Below, in pieces: positions 34,505-42,715 of a stretch of 49,429 nucleotides of DNA. Positions within the stretch are counted from its first letter, which is position 1. Each line of letters opens with the position of its first letter. The stretch comes from an uncultured Granulosicoccaceae bacterium (GTDB lineage: Bacteria; Pseudomonadota; Gammaproteobacteria; Granulosicoccales; Granulosicoccaceae), in the NCBI GenBank assembly GCA_937951345.1, contig CALFCF010000013.1:1-49429 (forward strand), read 5' to 3'. The position numbers and the translations under genes are program-made. The notes below the pieces were generated by a model. The model worked only from the letters and a program-made list of their open reading frames with translations, ran no database searches and was not told the DNA's origin.

Positions 34505-34849
34505 GATTTGAAAGTATTCGCGCAAGAGGCAGGTAAATGGAAATGTCCGCGATAAATACCGACCCTCAATCTTCGACGACAATATTCTGCTTGTTTTGAT
34601 ACAAAGGAGTAATGACGTAGTACGACTTTTGCAGGTTTACGATCAATTATCAGACGTGACTAATGGAAAACAATGTATTGAAATCAGTGTAATCGTAACT
34701 TTATTTGACTCGACCCAAAACCGTCGAATTTTTAGAGGCTAATATATTGATTTTCATGGTATTTATTGTTTTGATCAAATGGCCTGTAACGCGCGTGCTA
34801 TAATCTATGTGTCGGTTAAACTCTCACAAGTGATTCCGGTGACGGTATA
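34505..34849. other. Leader region of the copper block
   Basis: A 345-bp gene-free region. The forward frame from the repeat runs on to a stop about 60 bp in. TATAAT at 34799-34804 is a good -10 box 46 bp before the first copper gene. TCGAC 34710-34714 and GTCGA 34723-34727 form a small hairpin followed by ATTTTT, perhaps a weak terminator for upstream readthrough. No CueR-type dyad (ACCTTCC/GGAAGGT) is seen, and no regulator gene lies inside the block. Confidence 0.4.
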
Positions 34850-35272
34850 ATGATATGTAGCTTCTTTAGTAAACGAGTCCTCGTTTATCGACTAATTCTA
34901 GTCGCGCTATGCGTGTGCCTATCATTCAGCACCGTTGCGAGCGCTATCATTATGGCTCCTCATAGCATGGCGACTCACGGTATGCCACAAGTTGTTGCCA
35001 GTGATCATATGACTCAGCATGATCAGTTTCATACAAGCAATCACGTTAAACACCACAACCCGAACCAACACGCGCAAATTCACATTTGTTGTGATGATGG
35101 CCATGAGGTTTGTTCAACGTCATCAGCCTGCGCCACTCATTGCGCCGCTTCATTTACACAAAGAGCGCTGAAACTTTGTCCCGTCATAACGATAATTGAT
35201 TTCGAAGCCGTCGCAGTATTTCTCGAGCCTGCGTCTCTTGACTTAGACGGCCCATTCAAACCCCCGCGTTAG
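34850..35272 (+). CDS. Secreted His/Met/Cys-rich protein, CopL-like
   Basis: A 140-residue protein with a signal peptide (VYRLILVALCVCLSFSTVASA) and a mature part loaded with possible copper ligands: MAPHSMATHGM, DHMTQHDQFHTSNHVKHHN, and a Cys cluster ICCDDGHEVCSTSSACATHC. Its position at the head of a copper operon and composition resemble CopL-type metal-binding proteins of xanthomonads, but sequence similarity was not tested. It could bind periplasmic copper or affect expression of the operon. The ribosome site is weak. Confidence 0.65.
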   Translation: MICSFFSKRVLVYRLILVALCVCLSFSTVASAIIMAPHSMATHGMPQVVASDHMTQHDQFHTSNHVKHHNPNQHAQIHICCDDGHEVCSTSSACATHCAASFTQRALKLCPVITIIDFEAVAVFLEPASLDLDGPFKPPR

Positions 35273-35372
35273 CCTCACTCCACCTGATGTGACGTTCACG
35301 ATTAGTCCACTTTGACTAACGTGGATACTTAAATATCCTCCAGAATTTCGTCTGGAAGTGGAGATAAAAACC

Positions 35373-35687
35373 ATGTCGAATCGATATCAGCGAGCGCCAG
35401 CGCTTGCTTGTTTTGTGCTCCTGTGGAGCTGTTTAGGCGTATCGCTAGCGCAAGAAATTCCAAAGGCAGAAGAGAAACAGGAGTCGGCTAATCCTGCATT
35501 TGTCTTCGACTATTTCTCGGTATTTGAAAATTATATTCCATTTGATGAAGTACCCGATATAAGTTGGCGTGATGCGAACGACGCCGTTGGCCAATTCGGT
35601 GGTTGGCGCGCCTACTTAAAACTGGTGCAAGAAGAAGCTAGGAGAAAAGCCGAGCAAGAAAAACAACAATCGGGGGACGATAAATGA
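35373..35687 (+). CDS. Small secreted protein of the copper block, unknown function
   Basis: A 104-residue protein from ATG 35373, which has GGAG 9 nt upstream; the earlier GTG at 35358 overlaps that site and is unlikely. A signal peptide ends LGVSLAQE. The mature part is short: an aromatic, acidic region (FDYFSVFENYIPFDEVPDISWRDAND) and a Lys/Glu/Gln-rich helical tail. It has no Cys and no Met- or His-rich segment, so it is not an obvious copper chelator. Its stop overlaps the start of the TolC-type gene, which points to translational coupling and a partner role. Confidence 0.7.
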   Translation: MSNRYQRAPALACFVLLWSCLGVSLAQEIPKAEEKQESANPAFVFDYFSVFENYIPFDEVPDISWRDANDAVGQFGGWRAYLKLVQEEARRKAEQEKQQSGDDK

Positions 35688-37093
35688 TGAAACGTGCTCC
35701 GATAATCTTGCTGGTATCACTGTTTGGTAGTGCAGGTTGTGTCCAATTTGATGTAAAACAATCGCTCTCAGAAACGAATAGCGCTTTGCCTGAATTTACC
35801 AATGGCAATCTTCAACTGCTAATTAGTGAAGATCAAAAAAACACTGCAAGAGAACGAACAAACGAATTACTCGCTGATGAGCTTAGCCAATCTTCAGCTA
35901 TAGAGGTAGCGTTGAAAAACAGTCCTGCGATACAGGCCATGCTCTCAGAATACTGGCAAGAATCTTCGGAAATAGCATCGTCCGGTAGTATTCCTAACCC
36001 TGTATTCGAATTTGAACGTGTTAGCTCTGATTCTGAACTAGAGATCGAACGGCTACTATCCATTGGGCTGCTGGATCTTATCCGTTTACCAACGTTAAAG
36101 CGCAAGGCTGAGCTAAAACTTGACGTCAATCGCTTAGCCTTGAGCAGTAATGTTGTGGAGCACGTAACGGAAGTTAGAAATGCATGGGTAAATGCCGTAG
36201 CTGAACAACAGCTGGCTACTTATGCAGCGCAGGTATTCTCCAGCGCTGAAGCCAGCGCTAAGCTAGCTGCCAACATGCAGGCAATTGGGAACTTCAATAC
36301 GCTCTCTCGAGCGAAGCAACAAGTTTATTATGCTAATGCTGCCACCAACCTAACAACTGCTCGACACTCCGCTTTGGCTGCCCGCGAAGCATTGGTGAGA
36401 ACACTTGGGCTTAATAATCGTCAAGCAACAACGCTAATACTGCCTGAACGTCTTCAAGATTTACCCGATACACCCATATCAGCTGAAGAGGTCTCATCTG
36501 TTGGGGCGACAAGTCGCCTGGATGTGCAAATGGGCTTGGCGGATGTAAAAATGGCAGGCTTCGCACAAGGCATCACCTTACTCGACGAGATTACTGATAT
36601 AGAAATTGCTGGTATCTCAGAAACGGTTTGGAACGAAGACGAAAGAGAAAGCAGTACCGGCTATGAATTAGGTATTGAGATACCGATATTTAAAAGTGTT
36701 TCACAAGTGCGTGATCGCTTAAACGCAAAATCACTATCAGTTACCAATCGGCTTGAAAGTATCACACGTTCAGCGAATTCACATCTGCGAGAAGCTTACT
36801 CTGCTTACCGCTCCAGTTATGATCTGGCTAAGCATTATCGCGACGAGATCGTTCCACTACAACAACTTATCTCCGAAGAAAACGTACTCAATTACAACGG
36901 TATGATCATCGGTGTATTTGAGCTGCTGGCCGACTCACGCACACAGATCGAAGCAGTGCAGTCCTCTATTCAAGCAACCAGACAATTTTGGATGGCTGAT
37001 GCAGCACTGCGCTCAGCCATGATTGGCAAACCAACTGCAATGGTATTTGAGATGTCTGCAGGTGGCAATGAAAGTGGAGGAGAGGAACATTAA
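35684..37093 (+). CDS. TolC-family outer-membrane lipoprotein
   Basis: A 469-residue outer-membrane factor with lipobox FGSAGC (Cys19). It has the duplicated coiled-coil/beta-barrel layout of the OEP family: AIEVALKNSPAIQAMLSEYW near 70, then long amphipathic helices, with a second repeat starting near residue 280 (SRLDVQMGLADVKM) and IEIPIFKSVSQVRDRLNA. In Cus-type systems this subunit works with CusA and CusB, but neither is encoded here. It may instead help export or secrete with unlinked partners. It overlaps the upstream gene (ATGA). Confidence 0.85.
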   Translation: MMKRAPIILLVSLFGSAGCVQFDVKQSLSETNSALPEFTNGNLQLLISEDQKNTARERTNELLADELSQSSAIEVALKNSPAIQAMLSEYWQESSEIASSGSIPNPVFEFERVSSDSELEIERLLSIGLLDLIRLPTLKRKAELKLDVNRLALSSNVVEHVTEVRNAWVNAVAEQQLATYAAQVFSSAEASAKLAANMQAIGNFNTLSRAKQQVYYANAATNLTTARHSALAAREALVRTLGLNNRQATTLILPERLQDLPDTPISAEEVSSVGATSRLDVQMGLADVKMAGFAQGITLLDEITDIEIAGISETVWNEDERESSTGYELGIEIPIFKSVSQVRDRLNAKSLSVTNRLESITRSANSHLREAYSAYRSSYDLAKHYRDEIVPLQQLISEENVLNYNGMIIGVFELLADSRTQIEAVQSSIQATRQFWMADAALRSAMIGKPTAMVFEMSAGGNESGGEEH

Positions 37094-37138
37094 TATCTAT
37101 CTACGAGTTAAACATAAATACTGTTTTCGGAGGCAAAA

Positions 37139-38536
37139 ATGACTTCGCGTAGAAAATTCTTAACCAATGCAGGTATCGCCGGAGCAGTAGCGGCGAGCAC
37201 AGTGGCAAAAAGCTCACTTGCCGGTATACCAGAAATTGTGCTTCAGGATAGCGCAGAAACCATGCCGCCACTGGTACCACCTAACGGAAGACATTACCAC
37301 CCCGTGGTGACACCTAACGGATGGTCTTTACCTTGGCGGATGAATGCTGGTGTTAAAGAGTTTCACCTGGTCGCAGAGCCAGTACTGCGTGAAATGGCAG
37401 AAGATTTTACCGCTCATCTGTGGGGATACAACGGCCAATCACCCGGGCCCACTATTGAAGTCGTAGAAGGTGACAAGGTACGAATTTTTGTTACCAATCG
37501 GCTGCCAGAGCACACCAGTGTACATTGGCACGGACAGCGCTTGCCTAACGGTATGGATGGCGTAACGGGATTAAACCAACCCGGTATCCCATCAGGCAAA
37601 ACGTTTGTGTATGAATTTACCGCGCGGCGACACGGTACCTTTATGTATCACCCACATGGTGATGAGATGACACAAATGGCAATGGGCATGATGGGCTCCT
37701 GGGTAACCCATCCTAAAGACCATGTTCATGATGAAATCGATCGGGACTTTTGCATATTGTTGTCAGGTTTTGACATTGACCCCGGTAGCGCAACACCAAA
37801 GGTCATGACTATGCTCGATTTTAATCTTTGGGCATGGAACAGTCGCATATTTCCCGGTATAGATTCCTTGAACGTTCGACACAATGATCGAGTACGGGTT
37901 CGCATTGGCAATCTAACCATGACCAACCATCCGATACATTTACATGGGCATGAGTTTGTCGTTTCCGGCACCGACGGTGGTCCTACATCTCCAGGATCAA
38001 GGTGGCCTGAAGTTACCACTGATATTGCGGTGGGCCAAATGCGACAAATCGATTTCCTGGCTGACGAAGAGGGTGACTGGGCATTTCATTGCCATAAAAG
38101 CCATCACACCATGAATGCCATGGGGCATGACGTGCCAACATTGATCGGTGTTGATCATCGAGAGGTCGCCGCGCAAATCACCGACCTAATTCCGGATTAC
38201 ATGGTCATGAGTGAGCGTGGAATGGCCGACATGACTGAAATGGAAATGCCGCTACCCGATAACACGGTACCGATGATGACAGGGGAAGGCCCGTTTGGTT
38301 CGGTAGAAATGGGTGGAATGTTTTCAATGGTTAAAGTGCGCAAGGATCAAGCACCTGATGATTACTCTGACCCGGGCTGGTTCAATCATCCAGAGGGGAC
38401 CGTAGCCTTTGAATATAATGGTCCAATGCCAGAGGTACAAAGATCATCCGATGCGGGTAACAGCTCAATGCCAACAAGCGAGAAAGCCAACCACACAACC
38501 GAAGTTCAAGTAAAAGGTTTTGAAAAAAGCGGTTAA
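37139..38536 (+). CDS. Two-domain multicopper oxidase (CopA/CueO-like function)
   Basis: A Tat-exported (SRRKFL) periplasmic oxidase of 465 residues that probably oxidises Cu(I). Trinuclear-site ligands are HWH at 129-131, HPH at 171-173, His267 and His269 of HPIHLHGH, and HCH at 317-319. The type 1 ligands are His264, Cys318, His323 and Met328. Only 93 residues separate HPH from HPIHLHG, against about 300 in CueO, so the middle cupredoxin domain is missing. A Met-rich segment follows at about 355-398 (MADMTEMEMPLP, MGGMFSM), suited to bind copper. GGAGG precedes the ATG. Confidence 0.92.
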   Translation: MTSRRKFLTNAGIAGAVAASTVAKSSLAGIPEIVLQDSAETMPPLVPPNGRHYHPVVTPNGWSLPWRMNAGVKEFHLVAEPVLREMAEDFTAHLWGYNGQSPGPTIEVVEGDKVRIFVTNRLPEHTSVHWHGQRLPNGMDGVTGLNQPGIPSGKTFVYEFTARRHGTFMYHPHGDEMTQMAMGMMGSWVTHPKDHVHDEIDRDFCILLSGFDIDPGSATPKVMTMLDFNLWAWNSRIFPGIDSLNVRHNDRVRVRIGNLTMTNHPIHLHGHEFVVSGTDGGPTSPGSRWPEVTTDIAVGQMRQIDFLADEEGDWAFHCHKSHHTMNAMGHDVPTLIGVDHREVAAQITDLIPDYMVMSERGMADMTEMEMPLPDNTVPMMTGEGPFGSVEMGGMFSMVKVRKDQAPDDYSDPGWFNHPEGTVAFEYNGPMPEVQRSSDAGNSSMPTSEKANHTTEVQVKGFEKSG

Positions 38537-38641
38537 TTATCGATTAAACAATATAAACTCTAAATGTATTATCTCTGAATAACGCTCTAGTTCTACTGAG
38601 GGTTTTCAGAGCGAAAGCTAACGACACAAAGGGGAAAAACC

Positions 38642-38953
38642 ATGAACACAACGATACAAATTATTTTCTCAGCTATATTTGCTTTAGCAACTATAGTCAG
38701 TCCGTCAACGGCGATGGCTGACGAGGAACTACCAAAAGTTATGGGAGAAGTCAAAAAGGTTAAGGCTAAATCTGGAAAAATCACAATCAAACACGAACCC
38801 ATTCCTAATTTGGATATGCCAGGTATGTCGATGGTCTTTCGAATTAATGAAGGGGTTGATATTACCCAATACAAAAAGGGCGATGCAGTGGAATTCACTG
38901 TGGTAGAGCGCGACGGAAAAATGGTGATTCTATCTATCGATAAATCTGAGTAG
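38642..38953 (+). CDS. CusF-like periplasmic copper-binding protein
   Basis: A 103-residue protein with a signal peptide ending TAMADEE and a CusF-type OB fold. The copper motif is HEPIPNLDMPGMSMVF: His51, Met62 and Met64 match His36, Met47 and Met49 of E. coli CusF, while the Trp44 that caps copper there is Met59 here. That gives a possible extra Met ligand. AAGGGG is upstream. It is 9 bp before the cupredoxin gene, so the two are co-transcribed. Confidence 0.9.
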   Translation: MNTTIQIIFSAIFALATIVSPSTAMADEELPKVMGEVKKVKAKSGKITIKHEPIPNLDMPGMSMVFRINEGVDITQYKKGDAVEFTVVERDGKMVILSIDKSE

Positions 38954-38962
38954 GGGACTACG

Positions 38963-39469
38963 ATGACCAAAGTATTTATCAAATCGATTGCTAAAACACT
39001 CTTTGTGCTAACTATCGGCATTACCATAAGCTCGTTAGTCTTTGCACACGGTGAGAATAAACATGAAAACGAAGCAGCCGACTTTGACGCGGTAACGACT
39101 GAATTTGGTAGTTATCAGCCTGATCTTGAACCAACCAAGACCATTGAAATTTCAATGGCAGATACCATGCGCTTCTCTCCAGCGATGCTCACAGTAAAAA
39201 GTGGCGATGTGGTAAAATTTTTAGTTTCCAACGAAGGTGCATTGCAACATGAATTTGTGTTGGGTACGCCAGGATCCCTAGCGGAGCATGCTGAACTCAT
39301 GATTAAATTCCCGAGCATGGAACATGAAGAACCTTATATGGCACACGTTGATCCAGGCAAGGAAATGGAAATCGTTTGGCAGTTTTCAAAAGCCGGAGCT
39401 TTTGAATTCGGTTGCTTGTTGCCCGGCCATTTTCAGGCGGGCATGAAAGGCATTATCACAGTGGAATAA
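38963..39469 (+). CDS. Periplasmic cupredoxin (CopI-like)
   Basis: A 168-residue blue-copper protein with a signal peptide ending SSLVFAHG. Type 1 ligands are His96 (LQHEFVLG), Cys151, His156 and Met161 in FGCLLPGHFQAGM. A linker with His and Glu (HGENKHENE) follows the signal. CopI-type cupredoxins protect against copper in the periplasm. It is the last gene of the copper block; the right 84-bp repeat begins 13 bp after its stop. Confidence 0.9.
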   Translation: MTKVFIKSIAKTLFVLTIGITISSLVFAHGENKHENEAADFDAVTTEFGSYQPDLEPTKTIEISMADTMRFSPAMLTVKSGDVVKFLVSNEGALQHEFVLGTPGSLAEHAELMIKFPSMEHEEPYMAHVDPGKEMEIVWQFSKAGAFEFGCLLPGHFQAGMKGIITVE

Positions 39470-39482
39470 CCATTATCACACG

Positions 39483-39566
39483 GTAGATATTGTGCACCAA
39501 GTTGACCTGGCCGCTGAGTATTCTCAAGCACCTAAAGCTTTGAATACAGCGGGCAACGCCAAAGCG
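39483..39566. repeat. 84-bp direct repeat, right copy (DR-R)
   Basis: Identical to 34421-34504 and in the same orientation, so the copper block (34505-39482, about 5.0 kb) lies between two perfect copies. The bases just outside differ at both ends. No integrase or transposase gene lies between the copies. Confidence 0.95.
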
Positions 39567-39629
39567 CATACTTGTTCTAAATCAGACACTGATTTCATCA
39601 GAATAACTAATCCGCTTTGGTGCTGCCCG
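39550..39629. repeat. Imperfect inverted repeat overlapping DR-R
   Basis: CGGGCAACGCCAAAGCG at 39550-39566 pairs with CGCTTTGGTGCTGCCCG at 39613-39629 (15 of 17), with a 46-nt centre. The right arm extends to AATCC at 39609 and then matches the left repeat junction (34488-34508) better than DR-R itself. It may be one end of a transposable unit or an inserted palindromic element. Confidence 0.6.
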
Positions 39630-39715
39630 GTTTGTTAACGCTGTAGTTTTGTTGGTTGGTAAAAACAGTCTGATTAAAAAGACGTTACACCACAAAAGTT
39701 GGCCACTAATTCCTT

Positions 39716-40357
39716 TTAAAAATTATCCGGAAAAAGGCAAACCGCATCAGCTTCCACATACGCAGTATCTGCAGTCGCCAGACACATATAGCCGCCGTTT
39801 ACGGCTTGCTGGTGCAACACTATCGCAGCATCAGCACGGCAAGCACCCCCGCTCGCGATAGAATTACTACTTGCATCACATGTAGCAGTGCAGCTTTGCC
39901 CTGCAGATAGGTTAGTGCAGCGATTGGTACGTATTTCAGATATTCGTCTAACTGGTATACCGAAATCAAGTAGCTCTCTAATTTGCTGACCACTTAGTAG
40001 CGGGCCTTCGCCCACCTCAACCAAATCAACTGCTGTTATATCTGAAAATACCGCTGGAGATCCTCCAAAAAATGCAACAACCGAATAAAATGCACGAAAC
40101 GTTGGTTGAAATTCAGTTTCATCAGTAACCGTTGTAACGTAAAAGCCATTGCCATTCACCGGAAGTGGAAGCGCATAAATATTATACGAAATGGCACCAT
40201 CCACCGAGTCCCAACGTAACAAACCGTCCTCAGCTCGCACGTTTTCCGGTGGGTCAGACGCTAATACAGCAGGTGTTTGTAAGACAAAAAATAAAGCGAC
40301 TAAAACACTTAGAATTTTTGACAACGATAAAATCGTATTTTGTTCTTTGTTATTCAC
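39716..40357 (-). CDS. Secreted protein with fibronectin III-like and Cys-rich regions
   Basis: A 213-residue protein with a signal peptide ending AVLASDPP. Residues about 38-105 (PPENVRAEDGLLRWDSVDGAISYNIYALP) look like a fibronectin type III-like beta domain. The C-terminal half has six Cys in two spaced groups (RCTNLSAGQSCTATC and GGACRADA, then MCLA and AVCLF), which suggests disulfide bonds. It is likely exported to the periplasm or outside the cell. The function is unknown and it has no obvious tie to the copper block. Confidence 0.65.
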   Translation of the reverse strand: MNNKEQNTILSLSKILSVLVALFFVLQTPAVLASDPPENVRAEDGLLRWDSVDGAISYNIYALPLPVNGNGFYVTTVTDETEFQPTFRAFYSVVAFFGGSPAVFSDITAVDLVEVGEGPLLSGQQIRELLDFGIPVRRISEIRTNRCTNLSAGQSCTATCDASSNSIASGGACRADAAIVLHQQAVNGGYMCLATADTAYVEADAVCLFPDNF

Positions 40358-40927
40358 TTTAGTCTTCTCAAGTTAGATCAACCGTTGGGTGGCAGCCTTC
40401 GTTCCGTGGCCAATAAACTCCATCTGATAAAAACACTAACACATCAGAGAACCAAACTAGCGTGAAACCCTCGTAACCTTTGTTATAAATGTTTGTTTTA
40501 TCCGAAATATTAACGAGTGTGAGACAACAACTACGATGTATTAAGCATAAAAATACATCACAGAAACCCAACAGTAGGGGAATATAGAGCCAACCTACAA
40601 GCGGTCTAACCAGCAGTATTCATACACCCGTAAATACCGGCCATGGATAAAAGGACATGAACCAACCCACCATTAAACGGATTTTTACTTGTGTAATGAA
40701 AAAGGTAATTGTTAGCCCGACTTTTAGCGCTATCGACAGGTAGAGCAGGGTGACCGACTTTAGCGTAGCGAACTTCTTTAAGGGAAATACTCTACCAAAC
40801 AAAGCACCATTGAGCTATCGGACTTAAACCGGATATAACAATCACAAACAGCGTTCCGGAACTCTTTTTGCAGTGAGTAGTTGTATAAAACCGTCCAAAT
40901 CATCCGACCTACACATTTACTCACCCG
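40358..40927. other. 570-bp region without a confident gene
   Basis: Two short minus-strand frames (40368-40571 and 40620-40802) are open. The second encodes a hydrophobic 60-residue stretch but from a TTG with no ribosome site. Neither resembles a family I know. No repeat, RNA gene or strong terminator is evident. It could be the decayed remnant of a gene. Confidence 0.4.
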
Positions 40928-41449
40928 ATGACCGATACCCCTAAACAATCACTATCGCTCTGGTGGACTGAGTTGTTGTCGTGGAGCCCGCGCCTGTTAG
41001 CGCTATGTCTGTTGTTGGTATTTTTTGGCTTGTTATTACGGTTTGTCAGTCGAGCGCTACCGCAGATTGCTGAACGATTCTCGCTTGATCAACACCTGAC
41101 ATTACTGCTGATTCGCACCTGCCGGGTAGCGATCATTGTCGTCGGCAGCATCACAGCACTGGGAACCATCGGTATAAATGTCTCAGCATTAGTAACTGGT
41201 TTGGGGTTGACCGGCTTTGCATTGGGCTTCGCGCTTAAAGATACGATCTCAAACCTGCTAGCCGGAATTCTGATCCTGCTGTACCAGCCGTTTCGACTGG
41301 GGGATTCGATAGACGTGACCGGATTCAGCGGCACGGTGGTAACCATAGATCTGCGCTACACTGAGCTCGACCAGAGTGGACAGAAAATCCTGATTCCTAA
41401 TGCAAAACTCTTTACCGACCCCATTGTTGTAGTAGAGCAATCCGCGTAA
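40928..41449 (+). CDS. Short MscS-type mechanosensitive channel protein
   Basis: A 173-residue membrane protein. Two helices lead into the MscS pore helix: SALVTGLGLTGFALGFALKDTISNLLAGILILLYQPFRLGDSI contains the Gly/Ala-rich TM3 and the start of the beta domain. The beta domain ends at LIPNAKLFTDPIVVVEQSA, so the large cytoplasmic C-terminal domain of E. coli MscS (286 residues) is missing. The frame ends cleanly, so it may be a natural short form or a truncated gene. Confidence 0.85.
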   Translation: MTDTPKQSLSLWWTELLSWSPRLLALCLLLVFFGLLLRFVSRALPQIAERFSLDQHLTLLLIRTCRVAIIVVGSITALGTIGINVSALVTGLGLTGFALGFALKDTISNLLAGILILLYQPFRLGDSIDVTGFSGTVVTIDLRYTELDQSGQKILIPNAKLFTDPIVVVEQSA

Positions 41450-41520
41450 GTATCCCTCCTTCCGCACCACAGAACCATTTCGTGGTTCAAATTACCGTAG
41501 TTACCCTACCAAAAAAATAT

Positions 41521-41557
41521 GCGAAAGAAATGCGAAAGAAATGCGAAAGAAATGCGA
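41521..41557. repeat. 11-bp tandem repeat
   Basis: GCGAAAGAAAT repeats three times in a row plus a partial fourth, about 60 bp upstream of the LysR-type gene. The period of 11 is close to one helical turn, so it could phase protein binding or bend the DNA, and copy number could vary by slippage. Confidence 0.9.
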
Positions 41558-41617
41558 GTAAAGGTGATCACCCACTTCTGAATGCGTAGATGCTCATTCG
41601 CAGTGTAAACTCCACGG

Positions 41618-42577
41618 ATGAGTAAGGAATTTACAGACCTGGATAAACGCCTTAACGCAGCAGCGATCACCACGCGTTCATCCGTCACACACTACGATAT
41701 CACCACGCTGCGCCTTTTCGTGTCAGTAGTAGAGCAGGGCAATATCGCGCAGGCGTCGCGCATCAACCACATTGCTGCATCAGCGATCAGTAAACGTATT
41801 TCTGACCTCGAAGCGCGCGTTGGTGTCAATCTGCTCTATCGCTTGCGCGGTGGTGTAGAACCGACAGAGGCTGGCAGTGCCGTGTTACGTCGAGCAAAAC
41901 GTATCCTGCTGTTGCTAGAGGATATGGAAGCTGAGTTAAGCGAATATACCAATGGTATGCGAGGACAGGTTCGATTGTGGGCGAACACCTCAAGTATTAC
42001 TCAATTCCTGCCTGAGGATTTAACGGATTACGTGGAACGCTTTCCAGAGGTTGGTATCGAACTACGCGAGGAAACCAGCCAGGCTATTGTCGATGGTGTT
42101 CGCGAGGGCCTTACTGATGTCGGCGTTTTTTCCGGACATATTGCAAGCGGTGATCTGGAAACACGTACCTATCGTCACGACAACCTCATGGTCATTCTTC
42201 CACCCAATCATCCATTAGAATCCTTTGAGCGATTAACGCTTGCCGACATTGCACCCTACGATAATGTAGGCCTGCAGGATGGCAGTTCACTACAACACAA
42301 ACTCATGAACGAGGCCGCTGCACTAGACATTCCACTGAGATTTCGCGTGAAAGTGCTGGGCTTCGATGGTATTCGCCGTATGGTCGAGGCAGGCCTCGGA
42401 TTGGCGGTGCTGCCCGAGGGCGCTGTCATTCCTTACATCAACATGGGTGGATTCTCCGCGGTTAAGTTCGACGAACCCTGGGCAGCGCGTTCGCTGATGC
42501 TGGGTTTCAGGGACTACAAGTCGTTGCCGGTAGTTGCACGCACCTTAATTGAGTGTTTAGCACCGGCTCCGTCGTAA
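41618..42577 (+). CDS. LysR family transcriptional regulator
   Basis: A 319-residue LysR regulator. The helix-turn-helix is in LFVSVVEQGNIAQASRINHIAASAISKRISDLEARVGVNLLYRL (about 33-76), with 27 extra residues ahead of it. The effector domain (VRLWANTSSITQFLPEDLTDYVERFP onward) is complete. It lies upstream of, and reads in the same direction as, the GMC dehydrogenase operon, which it probably activates. Confidence 0.92.
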   Translation: MSKEFTDLDKRLNAAAITTRSSVTHYDITTLRLFVSVVEQGNIAQASRINHIAASAISKRISDLEARVGVNLLYRLRGGVEPTEAGSAVLRRAKRILLLLEDMEAELSEYTNGMRGQVRLWANTSSITQFLPEDLTDYVERFPEVGIELREETSQAIVDGVREGLTDVGVFSGHIASGDLETRTYRHDNLMVILPPNHPLESFERLTLADIAPYDNVGLQDGSSLQHKLMNEAAALDIPLRFRVKVLGFDGIRRMVEAGLGLAVLPEGAVIPYINMGGFSAVKFDEPWAARSLMLGFRDYKSLPVVARTLIECLAPAPS

Positions 42578-42596
42578 GCAGAGTCTCGAACCAAGA

Positions 42597-42634
42597 TGCC
42601 TACCCTCGTCATTAAAGAATGGTGAAGGCAGGCA
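42597..42634. terminator. Terminator-like hairpin after lysR
   Basis: The arms 42597-42613 and 42618-42634 pair at 15 of 17 positions (two G-T pairs included) around a 4-nt loop AAAG, followed by AAATTT. It lies 20 bp after the LysR stop and separates that gene from the GMC dehydrogenase operon. Confidence 0.75.
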
Positions 42635-42715
42635 AAATTTGCGATGCTTTGAGAGGAACCGGGGTTGGATACTTGCGCGCCCTGTCAACCACATTCCCTG
42701 GAAGGTGAATCGTTT

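Noticed and set aside
34421-34560. Open frame running through the left repeat as part of a gene
   Set aside because: The forward frame is open across both repeat copies, but it has no start codon with a ribosome site, overlaps the P450 start, and its extensions differ at the two copies.
34421-39650. 84-bp repeats as integron attC sites
   Set aside because: They are imperfect palindromes bounding cargo, but I could not find paired RYYYAAC and GTTRRRY core sites at the ends in either orientation, and a six-gene 5-kb cassette would be atypical.
40368-40802. Two short minus-strand frames, one hydrophobic
   Set aside because: There are no good starts or ribosome sites and no recognisable domain. 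They are described only as part of the gene-poor region.
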